DNA of 58,688 nucleotides. Origin: Planctomycetaceae bacterium (GTDB lineage: Bacteria > Planctomycetota > Planctomycetia > Planctomycetales > Planctomycetaceae). The notes under the pieces are model-generated. The model had not been told where the DNA came from. It saw only the letters and a list, made by a program, of their open reading frames with translations, and searched no databases. Below, piece by piece: positions 33,915 to 42,805 of this stretch. The stretch's first letter is position 1. Each line of letters starts with the position of its first letter. The DNA lies in the NCBI GenBank assembly GCA_002722955.1, contig PBMZ01000110.1, positions 1 through 58,688 of the forward strand, read 5' to 3'. A program made the translations under genes and the position numbers.

Positions 33915-35329
33915 TGGCGCAATTGGACTCGACAACTCGGCGAGTTTTACTCAAGCAAACCGGGATCGGCTTGGGCAGTCTTGCGCTAACTTCACTTCTG
34001 GATGAAGCCATCAGCGCCGACGTTGTCAGTCACCATGCTGCCAAAGCCAAACGCGTGATTTACTTGTTCATGCATGGCGGCCCGTCTCAACTTGACCTGT
34101 TCGACCACAAGCCCAAGCTTCGTAAGCGGCACGGTGATGAGTTGCCGCCATCCGTTCGCGGCGATCAACGATTGACGGGGATGACAAGCGGCCAAGAGAA
34201 GAAGCCGGTGACGGCATCGTTGTTTTCGTTTGAGCAGCAAGGTCAGTCAGGAGCTTGGATCAGCGAGTTGTTGCCGCACACCGCCAAGAACGTTGACGAA
34301 CTGTGCATCATTCATTCGATGCACACAGAAGCTATCAACCACGATCCGGCGGTGACTTATCTGCAGTCAGGACATCAACAGCCGGGTCGACCAAGCTTCG
34401 GGGCGTGGGCCAGTTATGGTTTAGGCAGCGAGAATCGTGACTTGCCGGCGTTCATGGTCATGATCTCCGACGGCAGTGCGGCTCGGCCTGCCGATCCGCT
34501 GTACGCTCGCTTGTGGGGTTCCGGCTTCTTGCCATCGAATCATCAAGGGGTGGCTTTGCGAGCGGGCAAGGATCCGGTCTTGTACCTCTCCAATCCGCCG
34601 GGCATCGATACGGCGTCCAGGCGAGATCAGTTGAATGTCTTATCGGCGCTGAATCGTAAGCAAGCGGCTCTGCAGCAAGACCCAGAAATCCAAACGCGGA
34701 TCGCTCAATATGAAATGGCTTTTCGTATGCAGACGTCCGTGCCTGACTTGGTCGACGTGAACTCGGAAAGCAAAGCAACGCTTGACGCTTACGGCCCTCA
34801 AGCTCAGCAACCAGGCAGCTTTGCTCGAAACTGTTTGTTAGCTCGCCGAATCGCCGAACGCGGTGTTCGTTTTATTCAGCTTTACCATCGCGGCTGGGAT
34901 CAACACTACAACCTTCCCAGTGACCTGCGGCTTCAATGCCAGGACGTCGATCAGCCAGTGGCCGCGCTGATCAACGATTTGAAACAGCGCAGTTTGCTCG
35001 ATGAAACACTGGTCATCTTCGGTGGCGAGTTCGGCCGAACGACTTACAGCCAAGGTTCGCCAACAGCCACGAACTATGGTCGCGACCACCATGGGCGTTG
35101 TTTCACGATGTGGCTTGCCGGCGGAGGCATCAAGCCCGGCATTGTGTATGGCGAAACCGACGATTTCTGTTTCAACGTCGCCCGCGATCCCGTTCACGTT
35201 CATGATCTCAACGCGACGCTGTTGCATTTGATGGGCGTCGATCACACGCGGTTGACTTATCGTTTCCAAGGACGCGATTATCGTTTGACGGACGTGCATG
35301 GCAAAGTTGTTAAGGGTATTCTTGCTTGA
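33911..35329 (+). CDS. DUF1501 domain protein, second copy (Tat-exported)
   Basis: A 472-residue protein with a near-ideal twin-arginine motif (TTRRVLLK) and a hydrophobic stretch, then the DUF1501 landmarks LFMHGGPSQLDLFDHKP, SMHTEAINHDPA, YHRGWDQHYNLP, VIFGGEFGRTTY and NYGRDHHGRCFTMWLAGGG. The ATG at 33911 overlaps the upstream stop as ATGA, so translation is coupled to the PSD1 gene. This is the arrangement in which PSD1 and DUF1501 proteins are normally found. The family is metalloenzyme-like, related to sulfatase/phosphatase folds, but no reaction is established. A broken hydrolase gene follows 26 bp downstream. Confidence 0.9.
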   Translation: MMAQLDSTTRRVLLKQTGIGLGSLALTSLLDEAISADVVSHHAAKAKRVIYLFMHGGPSQLDLFDHKPKLRKRHGDELPPSVRGDQRLTGMTSGQEKKPVTASLFSFEQQGQSGAWISELLPHTAKNVDELCIIHSMHTEAINHDPAVTYLQSGHQQPGRPSFGAWASYGLGSENRDLPAFMVMISDGSAARPADPLYARLWGSGFLPSNHQGVALRAGKDPVLYLSNPPGIDTASRRDQLNVLSALNRKQAALQQDPEIQTRIAQYEMAFRMQTSVPDLVDVNSESKATLDAYGPQAQQPGSFARNCLLARRIAERGVRFIQLYHRGWDQHYNLPSDLRLQCQDVDQPVAALINDLKQRSLLDETLVIFGGEFGRTTYSQGSPTATNYGRDHHGRCFTMWLAGGGIKPGIVYGETDDFCFNVARDPVHVHDLNATLLHLMGVDHTRLTYRFQGRDYRLTDVHGKVVKGILA

Positions 35330-35355
35330 ACGTAGCACTGCCGAGATGTCTCAAC

Positions 35356-36489
35356 ATGAAACTATTGAAATTCACGTTTCCCATTCTGATCGCATTCGGG
35401 ATGTTTGTTCTTCCCCTGAAAGGCGAAGATCAGAAACGCAAGATTTCTCTAACTAAGATCGAAGGCCGACATTGGCTGGTCGGGCCCGATGGCAAGCCGT
35501 TCTTTGCTCACGGGATTACTCACGTCAACAACAACAGGGCGAAGATCGACTTTGCTAAGATTTCTGAGGCCTGCAAGAAGCTGGGTTTCAATGCTTACGG
35601 CTACGGCTGTCCTGAGCAGTTGCGGTCGGATATGCCTTGCGTCGAGAGCTGAAATCACCTCGTTCCCATTTCTTACTACCGCGGCAAGAACGGGGTTAAG
35701 TTCATCGACATCTTTGACCCCAAACAGCAGGCTCGACTTGAGGCCGGTGTGAGGGCGAATTGCTTCCGCAGCCGCAAGAATCCTGAGAACGTAATTGGTT
35801 ATTGTTGGACGGACCTTGGCTCGTGGCCTTTGAAGAATCCATCAGGAAAGAATTGGGTCGATTTTATCCGAGATCTGCCCAAGGATACTCCTGGACAGAA
35901 GGCATCCCAAAAGTTTCTTAGCACGTGGAGAGGCGATGACGATATGGCACGAGACTTAGCCTTTCTTCGCCTGATCGCTCGCGAGTATTTCCGAGTCGTC
36001 GGCGGAGCGAACAAGAAGTACGACCCTGACCACCTCATCTTCGGTGACCGCTTTGCTTTCAATACTCTGGTTCCGGAAGTCTTGGATGAGATGCTTCCTT
36101 GGGTTGATGGCATTGCTATTCAGCCTCCGTTTTGGGGTACGTTTCCAAAGAAGAGACTGGATGACATCTATAAACGCACGGGCAAGCCGATTTTGCTCTG
36201 CGATTTTGCGATCCGGTTCAAGGACGGTGACAAGGACATCCGCAGTTGGAAGCCAGCCGCAGATTCCATCGCCGCCGGCAAGGCATATGCCGACTACGTG
36301 AAAGCCGCGATCAACACGGATTACATTGTCGGAGTCTTCTGGTGTAACCCCGTTGATACACCGCGCGGGTTCGGCAAGCCCGGCGTGAAACAAGGCTTCT
36401 TCGGCCCGGGCTTGACTGAACGTCCAGGTTTGCACGAGGCGGTGAAAGAGTTAAACGCGTATCTAAAGCAAGCCACTCCAAACAAGTAA
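35356..36489 (+). pseudogene. Glycoside-hydrolase-like protein, interrupted by in-frame TGA
   Basis: A single reading frame from the ATG at 35356 (signal peptide MKLLKFTFPILIAFGMFVL) to 36489, broken only by TGA at 35650-35652. Before it: WLVGPDGKPFFAHGITHVNN and FNAYGYGCPEQLRSDMPCVES. After it, in the same frame: NHLVPISYYRGKNGVKFIDI, ENVIGYCWTDLGSWPL, FGDRFAFNT, WVDGIAIQPPFWGTFPKKRL, GKPILLCDFAIRFKDGDKD and VGVFWCNPVDT. It resembles agarase-like (beta/alpha)8 hydrolases. The stop falls where a Trp would fit (ES-W-NHLVP), so TGG to TGA is the simplest explanation. Nothing else is damaged, so it is a recent mutation or a sequence error; downstream GTG at 35749 could restart a 246-residue fragment lacking the N-terminal strands. 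Confidence 0.75.
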
Positions 36490-36541
36490 CACGTCGTTTA
36501 TTAGGGCAAGCGTCCTGCGATCAACCATAGAACTCGATTGA

Positions 36542-37171
36542 GTGCCTTCCGTTTTGAACTCATCAGCATCACTCAACGAAAGTACGAATCCGGGCTCGAC
36601 CGACAACGGCTTGCTCGAAGGAATGCGCGCGTGTGACGATAATGCGTGGGCGCGATTCGTGGATGAGTACTCTCCGCTGATCTACGTTTGGTGCAGGAAC
36701 TCCGATCTACAGCCGGCTGACTCTTTGGATGTGTCCCAACAAGTATTTCAAGCCGTGAGTCGGTCGATAACAAGTTTCTCGAAGCGTGACAGTGAGGGTA
36801 GCTTTCGCGGCTGGCTCTTTGTGATCACGAGAAATCTGATTCGCAACTATCTCACTCGCACACTCCGTGGACCTCACCCGCAAGGCGGCACTTCGATTCA
36901 GCTTCGGTTATTGCAAGAGCCGGAACTCGTCGATGAAGAGTCTCTGTCGGGGGAAGTATCATCGGCTCGTAACTCGGTGGTGCAATCAATTCTCGACGCA
37001 GCACGCGAAAAATTCGACGAGCGTACTTGGCGGTGCTTTTGGTTGGTTGCCATTGAGGGACAGTCCGCGGTCGAAGTTGCCGAACAACTGGGGATGAAAC
37101 CGGACGCCGTTCGCCAAGCAAAATATCGCGTCACGCAACGCTTGCGACGGGATCTGGGCGATTTTTCCTGA
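36542..37171 (+). CDS. RNA polymerase sigma factor, ECF family
   Basis: A 209-residue ECF sigma factor. Region 2 covers about 25-95 (DNAWARFVDEYSPLIYVWCR; SLDVSQQVFQAV; GSFRGWLFVITRNLIRNYL) and region 4 about 145-205 (RTWRCFWLVAIEGQSAVEVA; EQLGMKPDAVRQAKYRVTQR). The start is a GTG at 36542. The next gene, 132 bp downstream, encodes a kinase with an N-terminal zinc-binding anti-sigma-like motif; ECF factors linked to Ser/Thr kinases are a known planctomycete theme. The pair is therefore likely to form one signalling unit in which the kinase protein controls the sigma factor. Confidence 0.92.
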   Translation: MPSVLNSSASLNESTNPGSTDNGLLEGMRACDDNAWARFVDEYSPLIYVWCRNSDLQPADSLDVSQQVFQAVSRSITSFSKRDSEGSFRGWLFVITRNLIRNYLTRTLRGPHPQGGTSIQLRLLQEPELVDEESLSGEVSSARNSVVQSILDAAREKFDERTWRCFWLVAIEGQSAVEVAEQLGMKPDAVRQAKYRVTQRLRRDLGDFS

Positions 37172-37303
37172 TACCCTAATTGCAAATACGACAAGCATTT
37201 ACCGCAACCAGACAGCAATCTCATCAGACCGCGTGTTGCGCTGTTGTGTTGTTCCTATAGTGTCTTTCCCTGATTCGAGCATACATCGTTCTGGAGTAGC
37301 ACC

Positions 37304-40300
37304 ATGAAATTGACGTGCCCATCCAAAAGCCAGCTTCGCGAGTTCCTCGAGGGAGCGGTCAGCGACGCTGAAGCCGACGAAATCTCGGACCACGTTGGCG
37401 ACTGTTCGAGTTGTGATGGCGTTCTTTCAACGCTTGAAAACGAACAAGGCGACGTACTGAACGAACTTCGCAACGGGCTTCAATTCGAGAGCCTACTTGT
37501 CGAGCCAGAGCTTCAACAACTACGCAACACGGCGAGGTTGCCGCAAATTGATAAGACCACCACACCCGATGTCCAACCCTCTAATGAAAAGCGAATTCGC
37601 GACTACCGGCTTGTCAGGAAGATCGGTGAAGGCGGAATGGGAACGGTCTATCAGGCCATTCATGTTCACCTGGGCAAGAGTGTCGCGCTCAAAATCCTTC
37701 CCGTCGACAAATTGCAGTCGCAGCAATCGGTCGATCGTTTCCGCCAAGAGATGCGGGCTGTCGGAAGAGTCAATCATCCGAATGTTGTGAGTGCCTCGGA
37801 TGCAGGCACTGTTGATGGCCAGCATTTCCTAGTGATGGAATTGGTCGAGGGAGCGGACCTTGACCGAATCATTCATGATCGCGGGCCGCTCGATGTTGCC
37901 GACGCTTGTGAGATCGTCAGACAAGCGGCACTTGCCCTTCAGCATGCGCACGACGAGCGACTTGTTCATCGTGATGTGAAACCGTCGAACATCATGCTTG
38001 CGGTCGATGGAAGTGTGAAGCTGCTCGATCTTGGCCTGGCTGGTCTCAACAACTCCGAGGTGGAATCTGCAAATGATGTTATTGGCAACGATCGATTGAC
38101 CTCGTTCGGACAGATCATGGGCACGCTGGATTACATGGCACCAGAGCAGATTACAGCAAGTCCGCTTGTCGATGGTCGAGCAGACGTTTACGCGTTGGGG
38201 GCGACGCTCTTTCAATTACTCACCGGACGAACGCCGTGTGGAGATCGATCAGAAGAAACTCCAGAACGCATCGAGGCTGTGCTGCACAACCCGCCGCTCG
38301 ACATCACATCGTTAAGAAGTGACGTTTCGGAGGAACTTGGGACGCTGCTGTTGAAGATGTTGGCGAAGAGTGCCGACGATCGCCCTCAAACAGCGAGCGA
38401 TGTTGCGAGTGCGCTTGAGATCTTTTCATCGGATTCAGATTTGGTGGCTCTTGCCGAGGCATGTCGAACCAGCCTCGATATCCCTTCGGCCGACATCGAT
38501 GTCACTGATGATGTTTCTTTTGTTGTACCTCAAAGCGCGGCATTGAGTGCACCAAAAGAGGTGGTCAACGTAAGAAGGCCAAAGATGGCTGTAGCGCTCT
38601 TGGGCTTTGTGTCGCTGCTCGCCGCAATCGTTTACTACATTCAAACCGATAAGGGCATCGTGCGGGTCGAGGTGTTGAACCCAACCTTTAAAGTCACGAT
38701 TGCTGGCCAAACGGTGACCGTCAAGGAAGGTAGTAACAAGCCAATCGAACTGCGCCCGGATGAACACGATCTTGTTGTTAAGCAGGGTGATACCGAGCTG
38801 GTTACGGATGCTTTCGAGCTACGCCGCAACGACAAGGTTGCCTTCAAAGTCCAACTGCTTAAAGGCGATGTTGTCATCACAAAAGACGGAAAGGTCTCCA
38901 AGTCGATGCCCTTCCCGGGCAAGAAACCAGTCAAACCCGTGGCGACGAAACCCGATAGCACTCCAATGTCAACCGTGCCAGTCAGAGTCTTGTCTGGCCA
39001 AGGCGGTAAACTCACGTTTTCCGTGATGACGCCAGACGGGCGATGGTCGATGACGGGTGCTGACGACAACATCGCGCGGATTTGGGACTTGAAATCAAAA
39101 CAAGAGACACCTCGATTTGTTCTCAAAGGTCACAAACGCAAGGTTACGTGGGTCTCGGTCAGCGAAGATGGAAAGCGAGCGGCGACGGCCAGCTATGACG
39201 GCACCGCGCGAGTTTGGGACCTTACGACTCAACAGACAATCGCGGTATTGCCTGCAGGCCGAACGGGCTCGGGGGCTCTGTATGGAGAAAAAGGACGATC
39301 GTACGACGTGTCGCTGAATTGTGTCGCTCTGAGTCCGAACGGACGCTGGGTTGTTACTGGTGATATTCGGATGACAGCGATTCTCTGGGACATGAACGCT
39401 GACGAGCCCGAGAAGTCGGCGAAATTTCTAGAGCGTCGTGAGACCACACACTTCAATTACGAAGGAAGTCGCCGTTGGGTTCAGATCAGTCCCGACGGAA
39501 AATGGGTCGCCACTGGTAGCGGCGACCATGTCGCTCAACTTTGGAACCTTCAAGCCGAAGATCCAACCGCGTCGCCCATTGTTCTGAAGGGACATAAAAG
39601 AAGCATGGTCAACAAAGTGATGTTCAGTGGCGATAGCCGATGGGTTGCGACGGGAGGTTGGGACGAGTTTGCACAACTGTGGGATCTCAAGGCAGCGGAA
39701 CCGGCGGCATCACCGATCGTCTTATCGGGGCTCAAAAAAGCTCTGTCGTTCGTCCGCTTTAGCGCCAACAGTGCCCGAGTATTTGTCGGTGATATCGCAA
39801 CCGTTCACATGCGAGAGTTGAATTCCAAACTCGGGACTGTGAAACCGATCGAGATGAAAGTTGACAAGAGTTATCTGCGATCCGTTGTCGTCAGTCCGAC
39901 TGGTAACTGGGTGAGAACGATCGACACAAACAAGAAAGTTCAATTGTGGGATCTGAATGCGGCGGAACCGGGTAGCTTAGCCAAGATGCAATATCTAAAG
40001 AGTCCTCCAGATTACGACGCGACCGCTGTCAGGCGATTCGTGACAATGAACGACGACGCAAAGCTGCGTTGGTGGGAGATGAGGTTCGACGCACAACAGA
40101 ATGCCGACAAAGAGACCAAGCCAACAGCGAAGGAGAAGTCCGCAATCAGCAAAGTGCTCACGCTTTCTAACCCCAAAGGTGCTCATATCATCGCCATGAG
40201 CGACGATCACAAATCGCTGGCGGTTGCTTGGCGCGGCGAACGCATTCAATTGTGGGATGTGGCCAAGAATCAAGCGATCGCTCCGCCGGCTCGAGTCGAT

Positions 40301-41419
40301 TTTGATTGCGCACGATTGGGATTCGCACGGCAGCGATCCGTTGCCTACACCATGGACTTTGGCGGGAAGCTACGACTTTGGGACACTCGAACTGGTAAGT
40401 TGATCGGCGAGCCATTGTCTGTCAGAACCGGGGAATCGTCCGGCTTCGCCCCCGACTTTAGTCCCAAGGGTGACCTAATGGTGATGGAAGGTAAGCCTGG
40501 TTGTGTGCAATTCTGGGACTTGAGTAACGGCAAGCCGACCGCAATCACTCAGCCTATCGGTACGGATCGTTATCTAAACGACTTCAAGCTTTCCAGTGAT
40601 GGTAAGTGGTGTCTTGTGCAGACGAGACCACCGTACAACGACTCGAATCGACGATGGAGCGTTCTGGGATACATGATGGTCGGCTCGACCACTGTTTGGG
40701 ATCCGAAAACAGGGAAGAAGGTTGCAGGCCCATTCACTGACAACATCGACGGCTTTGTCTATTCCGCAAAGAATCAGTTCCTCATGACCTTTGAAAACGA
40801 CAAAGACGAGATCCAGTCTGAAGCAGTCATTCGCTTCACTGGTGATCAGAATTGGCCCATTGTTCGCCGCATCAAGGTCCCTGCCCGAGCAGCATTGGCG
40901 AAGTGGATCGATGACGATCGCCTGCTGATCTTGGGCTCTCAGAAAGGCGTTCGCTTCGGCAAGCCTGGTGAAGTTCCCGTTGTCTACGTTTTACCTCTCA
41001 ACGAAAAGGAACCGAAAATCAGTGTTGTTTCTCCCAAAGACTACTTCGTCCGCGACGTAGTCCTTACGCACGACGGCCAACATTGGGTTGGCATCGATCC
41101 TCGATCGATTTCGTGTTGGAAGATTGGGGACAAGAAACCACTTTGGACGCGAGACTTACCCAGAAAGACAACTCGACGACGCCTGTTAACGGGAGACGGG
41201 GACTGGGTGATGTTCCACGTCAGAGGCGGACCAGCCATCGTCTTTACACAAGCTGATGGAGAAGAGCTTTTGCGGAAAGACAAAGTCACTTACGCGGAAA
41301 CGAAAGGACCATACGTCTTAATCTGTGACGACAGCGGAGCCGAAGTTTGGCGAGATGAAACGAGTTCATCAAATAGACCTGCCATCATTCGGCTCGATCT
41401 GTCTTCGTCTGCGCGGTAG
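37304..41419 (+). CDS. Ser/Thr kinase with anti-sigma-like zinc motif and WD40 domain
   Basis: A 1371-residue membrane receptor kinase. The N-terminus CPSKSQLREFLEG...HVGDCSSC contains the H-x3-C-x2-C motif (H30, C34, C37) of zinc-binding anti-sigma domains. The kinase domain follows at about 98-370: GEGGMGTVYQAIH, VALKILP, HRDVKPSNIM (222-231), DLG in place of DFG, GTLDYMAPEQIT. A membrane helix (MAVALLGFVSLLAAIVYYI) lies at about 428-446. The rest is outside the membrane and carries WD40-type blades such as VAQLWNLQAEDPTASPIVLK, GKLRLWDTRTGKL and WVATGGWDEFAQLWDLK. The start at 37304 lies right after the sigma gene's leader. It probably senses an extracytoplasmic signal and regulates the adjacent ECF factor, by binding or phosphorylation. 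Confidence 0.9.
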   Translation: MKLTCPSKSQLREFLEGAVSDAEADEISDHVGDCSSCDGVLSTLENEQGDVLNELRNGLQFESLLVEPELQQLRNTARLPQIDKTTTPDVQPSNEKRIRDYRLVRKIGEGGMGTVYQAIHVHLGKSVALKILPVDKLQSQQSVDRFRQEMRAVGRVNHPNVVSASDAGTVDGQHFLVMELVEGADLDRIIHDRGPLDVADACEIVRQAALALQHAHDERLVHRDVKPSNIMLAVDGSVKLLDLGLAGLNNSEVESANDVIGNDRLTSFGQIMGTLDYMAPEQITASPLVDGRADVYALGATLFQLLTGRTPCGDRSEETPERIEAVLHNPPLDITSLRSDVSEELGTLLLKMLAKSADDRPQTASDVASALEIFSSDSDLVALAEACRTSLDIPSADIDVTDDVSFVVPQSAALSAPKEVVNVRRPKMAVALLGFVSLLAAIVYYIQTDKGIVRVEVLNPTFKVTIAGQTVTVKEGSNKPIELRPDEHDLVVKQGDTELVTDAFELRRNDKVAFKVQLLKGDVVITKDGKVSKSMPFPGKKPVKPVATKPDSTPMSTVPVRVLSGQGGKLTFSVMTPDGRWSMTGADDNIARIWDLKSKQETPRFVLKGHKRKVTWVSVSEDGKRAATASYDGTARVWDLTTQQTIAVLPAGRTGSGALYGEKGRSYDVSLNCVALSPNGRWVVTGDIRMTAILWDMNADEPEKSAKFLERRETTHFNYEGSRRWVQISPDGKWVATGSGDHVAQLWNLQAEDPTASPIVLKGHKRSMVNKVMFSGDSRWVATGGWDEFAQLWDLKAAEPAASPIVLSGLKKALSFVRFSANSARVFVGDIATVHMRELNSKLGTVKPIEMKVDKSYLRSVVVSPTGNWVRTIDTNKKVQLWDLNAAEPGSLAKMQYLKSPPDYDATAVRRFVTMNDDAKLRWWEMRFDAQQNADKETKPTAKEKSAISKVLTLSNPKGAHIIAMSDDHKSLAVAWRGERIQLWDVAKNQAIAPPARVDFDCARLGFARQRSVAYTMDFGGKLRLWDTRTGKLIGEPLSVRTGESSGFAPDFSPKGDLMVMEGKPGCVQFWDLSNGKPTAITQPIGTDRYLNDFKLSSDGKWCLVQTRPPYNDSNRRWSVLGYMMVGSTTVWDPKTGKKVAGPFTDNIDGFVYSAKNQFLMTFENDKDEIQSEAVIRFTGDQNWPIVRRIKVPARAALAKWIDDDRLLILGSQKGVRFGKPGEVPVVYVLPLNEKEPKISVVSPKDYFVRDVVLTHDGQHWVGIDPRSISCWKIGDKKPLWTRDLPRKTTRRRLLTGDGDWVMFHVRGGPAIVFTQADGEELLRKDKVTYAETKGPYVLICDDSGAEVWRDETSSSNRPAIIRLDLSSSAR

Positions 41420-41453
41420 AATCGTGGCGTCAATTCAAGATTGATTGGTAGCC

Positions 41454-42803
41454 ATGACGCGGACACATCAAGTTTCACGACGAACTGCTTTGCAGGCCGG
41501 CACACTCAGCGGGATGGGGGTAACCTTGCCGCAAGTGTTGGGGTGGCAACAGGCTTGTCAGGCAAACGAGCAGGCTTCCGCATCCGCAAAGTCAGTGATC
41601 CTCCTGTACATGACTGGCGGACCAGCGCAACAGGAAACCTTCGATCCCAAGACGCGATCGGGTGACGGTTATCAAGGCGAATACAAACCGATTCCCACCA
41701 GTGTACCCGGCACACAGGTGTGCGAGTTGTTGCCGCTGCTTGCAAAGAATGCCCATCGCTACTCTATTCTGCGATCGATCTGGCATGAGTCGAATGATCA
41801 TGGGATCGGCACGCACTCGAACCTGACTGGTTTGGACTTGGACCGGAAAGAAAACTCGCTGGCGAAGGCTTTGAAGGATTACAGTCCTTGCGTCGGCAGC
41901 GTGGTGTCGTACTTTCGTGGTGGGCAAGATCAGTTGCCTGCCTCTGTTCAACTGCCGAATCGCATTGGTGATCAGAACGCTTTCCAGTGGCCAGGTCAGC
42001 GGGCGGGGTATCTCGGTCCCCAACACGATCCCATGATGTTGATCGACGAGAAGTGGAAACCTGGGACGACGCTGAGAGATTTCACATTGCCAGAATCCAT
42101 TTCTGCTCGCCGATTTCTTGATCGGATGGAGTTGCTTCGAAGAATTCAAACGGCCGAGTTGTCGTCATCCGCGCCCCAGAATTACTCTCGCTTCCAACAG
42201 CAGGCGCAAGATATCCTGAGTTCTCCTACGGCTTGGAACGCTTTTGACTTGAAGTATGAAAAGCCACAGATGATTGATCGCTACGGCGATAATCGGTTTG
42301 GACGCAGCGCATTGGTGGCTCGGAGGTTGGTAGAAGCGGGAGTGAATGTCGTCACAGTCAGTTGGATGCTGAATCACTCGACCGAGAATTTCGATACGCA
42401 CATGAATCACTTCAAACTGATGAAGAATCTCCTTCTACCACCCGTTGATCGAGCGTTCGCGGCGTTGCTAGAAGATCTTGACGAACGAGGCCTGCTTGAG
42501 ACAACAATGGTGGCTTGGACGGGTGAGTTTGGTCGGACCCCGAAGATCAACAAGAACGCGGGTCGCGATCATTGGGGACCAGTCTACAGTACGGTCTTGG
42601 CCGGAGGCGGAGTCCGCGGTGGACGAGTCATTGGGAAGAGCGACAAAATCGCTGGCGAACCAGTTGACGAGCCACACCACGTGTCCGATTTTGTCGCCAC
42701 GATTTACCATGCACTCGGCTATAGCCAACAAACTCGCATCAACGACGCCGACAACCGACCGCACGACATCATGTTCGGGGCACCGATCGAAGGGCTGTTT
42801 TAG
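41454..42803 (+). CDS. DUF1501 domain protein, third copy (Tat-exported)
   Basis: A 449-residue DUF1501 protein with a twin-arginine motif (VSRRTALQAG) after the ATG at 41454. Landmarks are LLYMTGGPAQQETFDPKT, SIWHESNDHGIGTHSNLTG, NFDTHMNHFKLMKNLLLP, VAWTGEFGRTPKINK, GRDHWGPVYSTVLAGGG and VSDFVATIYHALGYS. Here no DUF1549/PSD1 partner is next to it; it follows the kinase-WD40 gene by 34 bp and so may be co-transcribed with the sigma-kinase pair. The protein is diverged from the other two copies in this window. It ends 2 bp before the convergent TPR gene. Confidence 0.88.
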   Translation: MTRTHQVSRRTALQAGTLSGMGVTLPQVLGWQQACQANEQASASAKSVILLYMTGGPAQQETFDPKTRSGDGYQGEYKPIPTSVPGTQVCELLPLLAKNAHRYSILRSIWHESNDHGIGTHSNLTGLDLDRKENSLAKALKDYSPCVGSVVSYFRGGQDQLPASVQLPNRIGDQNAFQWPGQRAGYLGPQHDPMMLIDEKWKPGTTLRDFTLPESISARRFLDRMELLRRIQTAELSSSAPQNYSRFQQQAQDILSSPTAWNAFDLKYEKPQMIDRYGDNRFGRSALVARRLVEAGVNVVTVSWMLNHSTENFDTHMNHFKLMKNLLLPPVDRAFAALLEDLDERGLLETTMVAWTGEFGRTPKINKNAGRDHWGPVYSTVLAGGGVRGGRVIGKSDKIAGEPVDEPHHVSDFVATIYHALGYSQQTRINDADNRPHDIMFGAPIEGLF

Positions 42804-42805
42804 GA

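Noticed and set aside
35650..35652. TGA as selenocysteine or as a Trp codon by altered genetic code
   Set aside because: TGA is used as a normal stop by other genes here (for example 33912, 35327, 14825); no selenocysteine-like hairpin context was seen; Trp is expected at the site.
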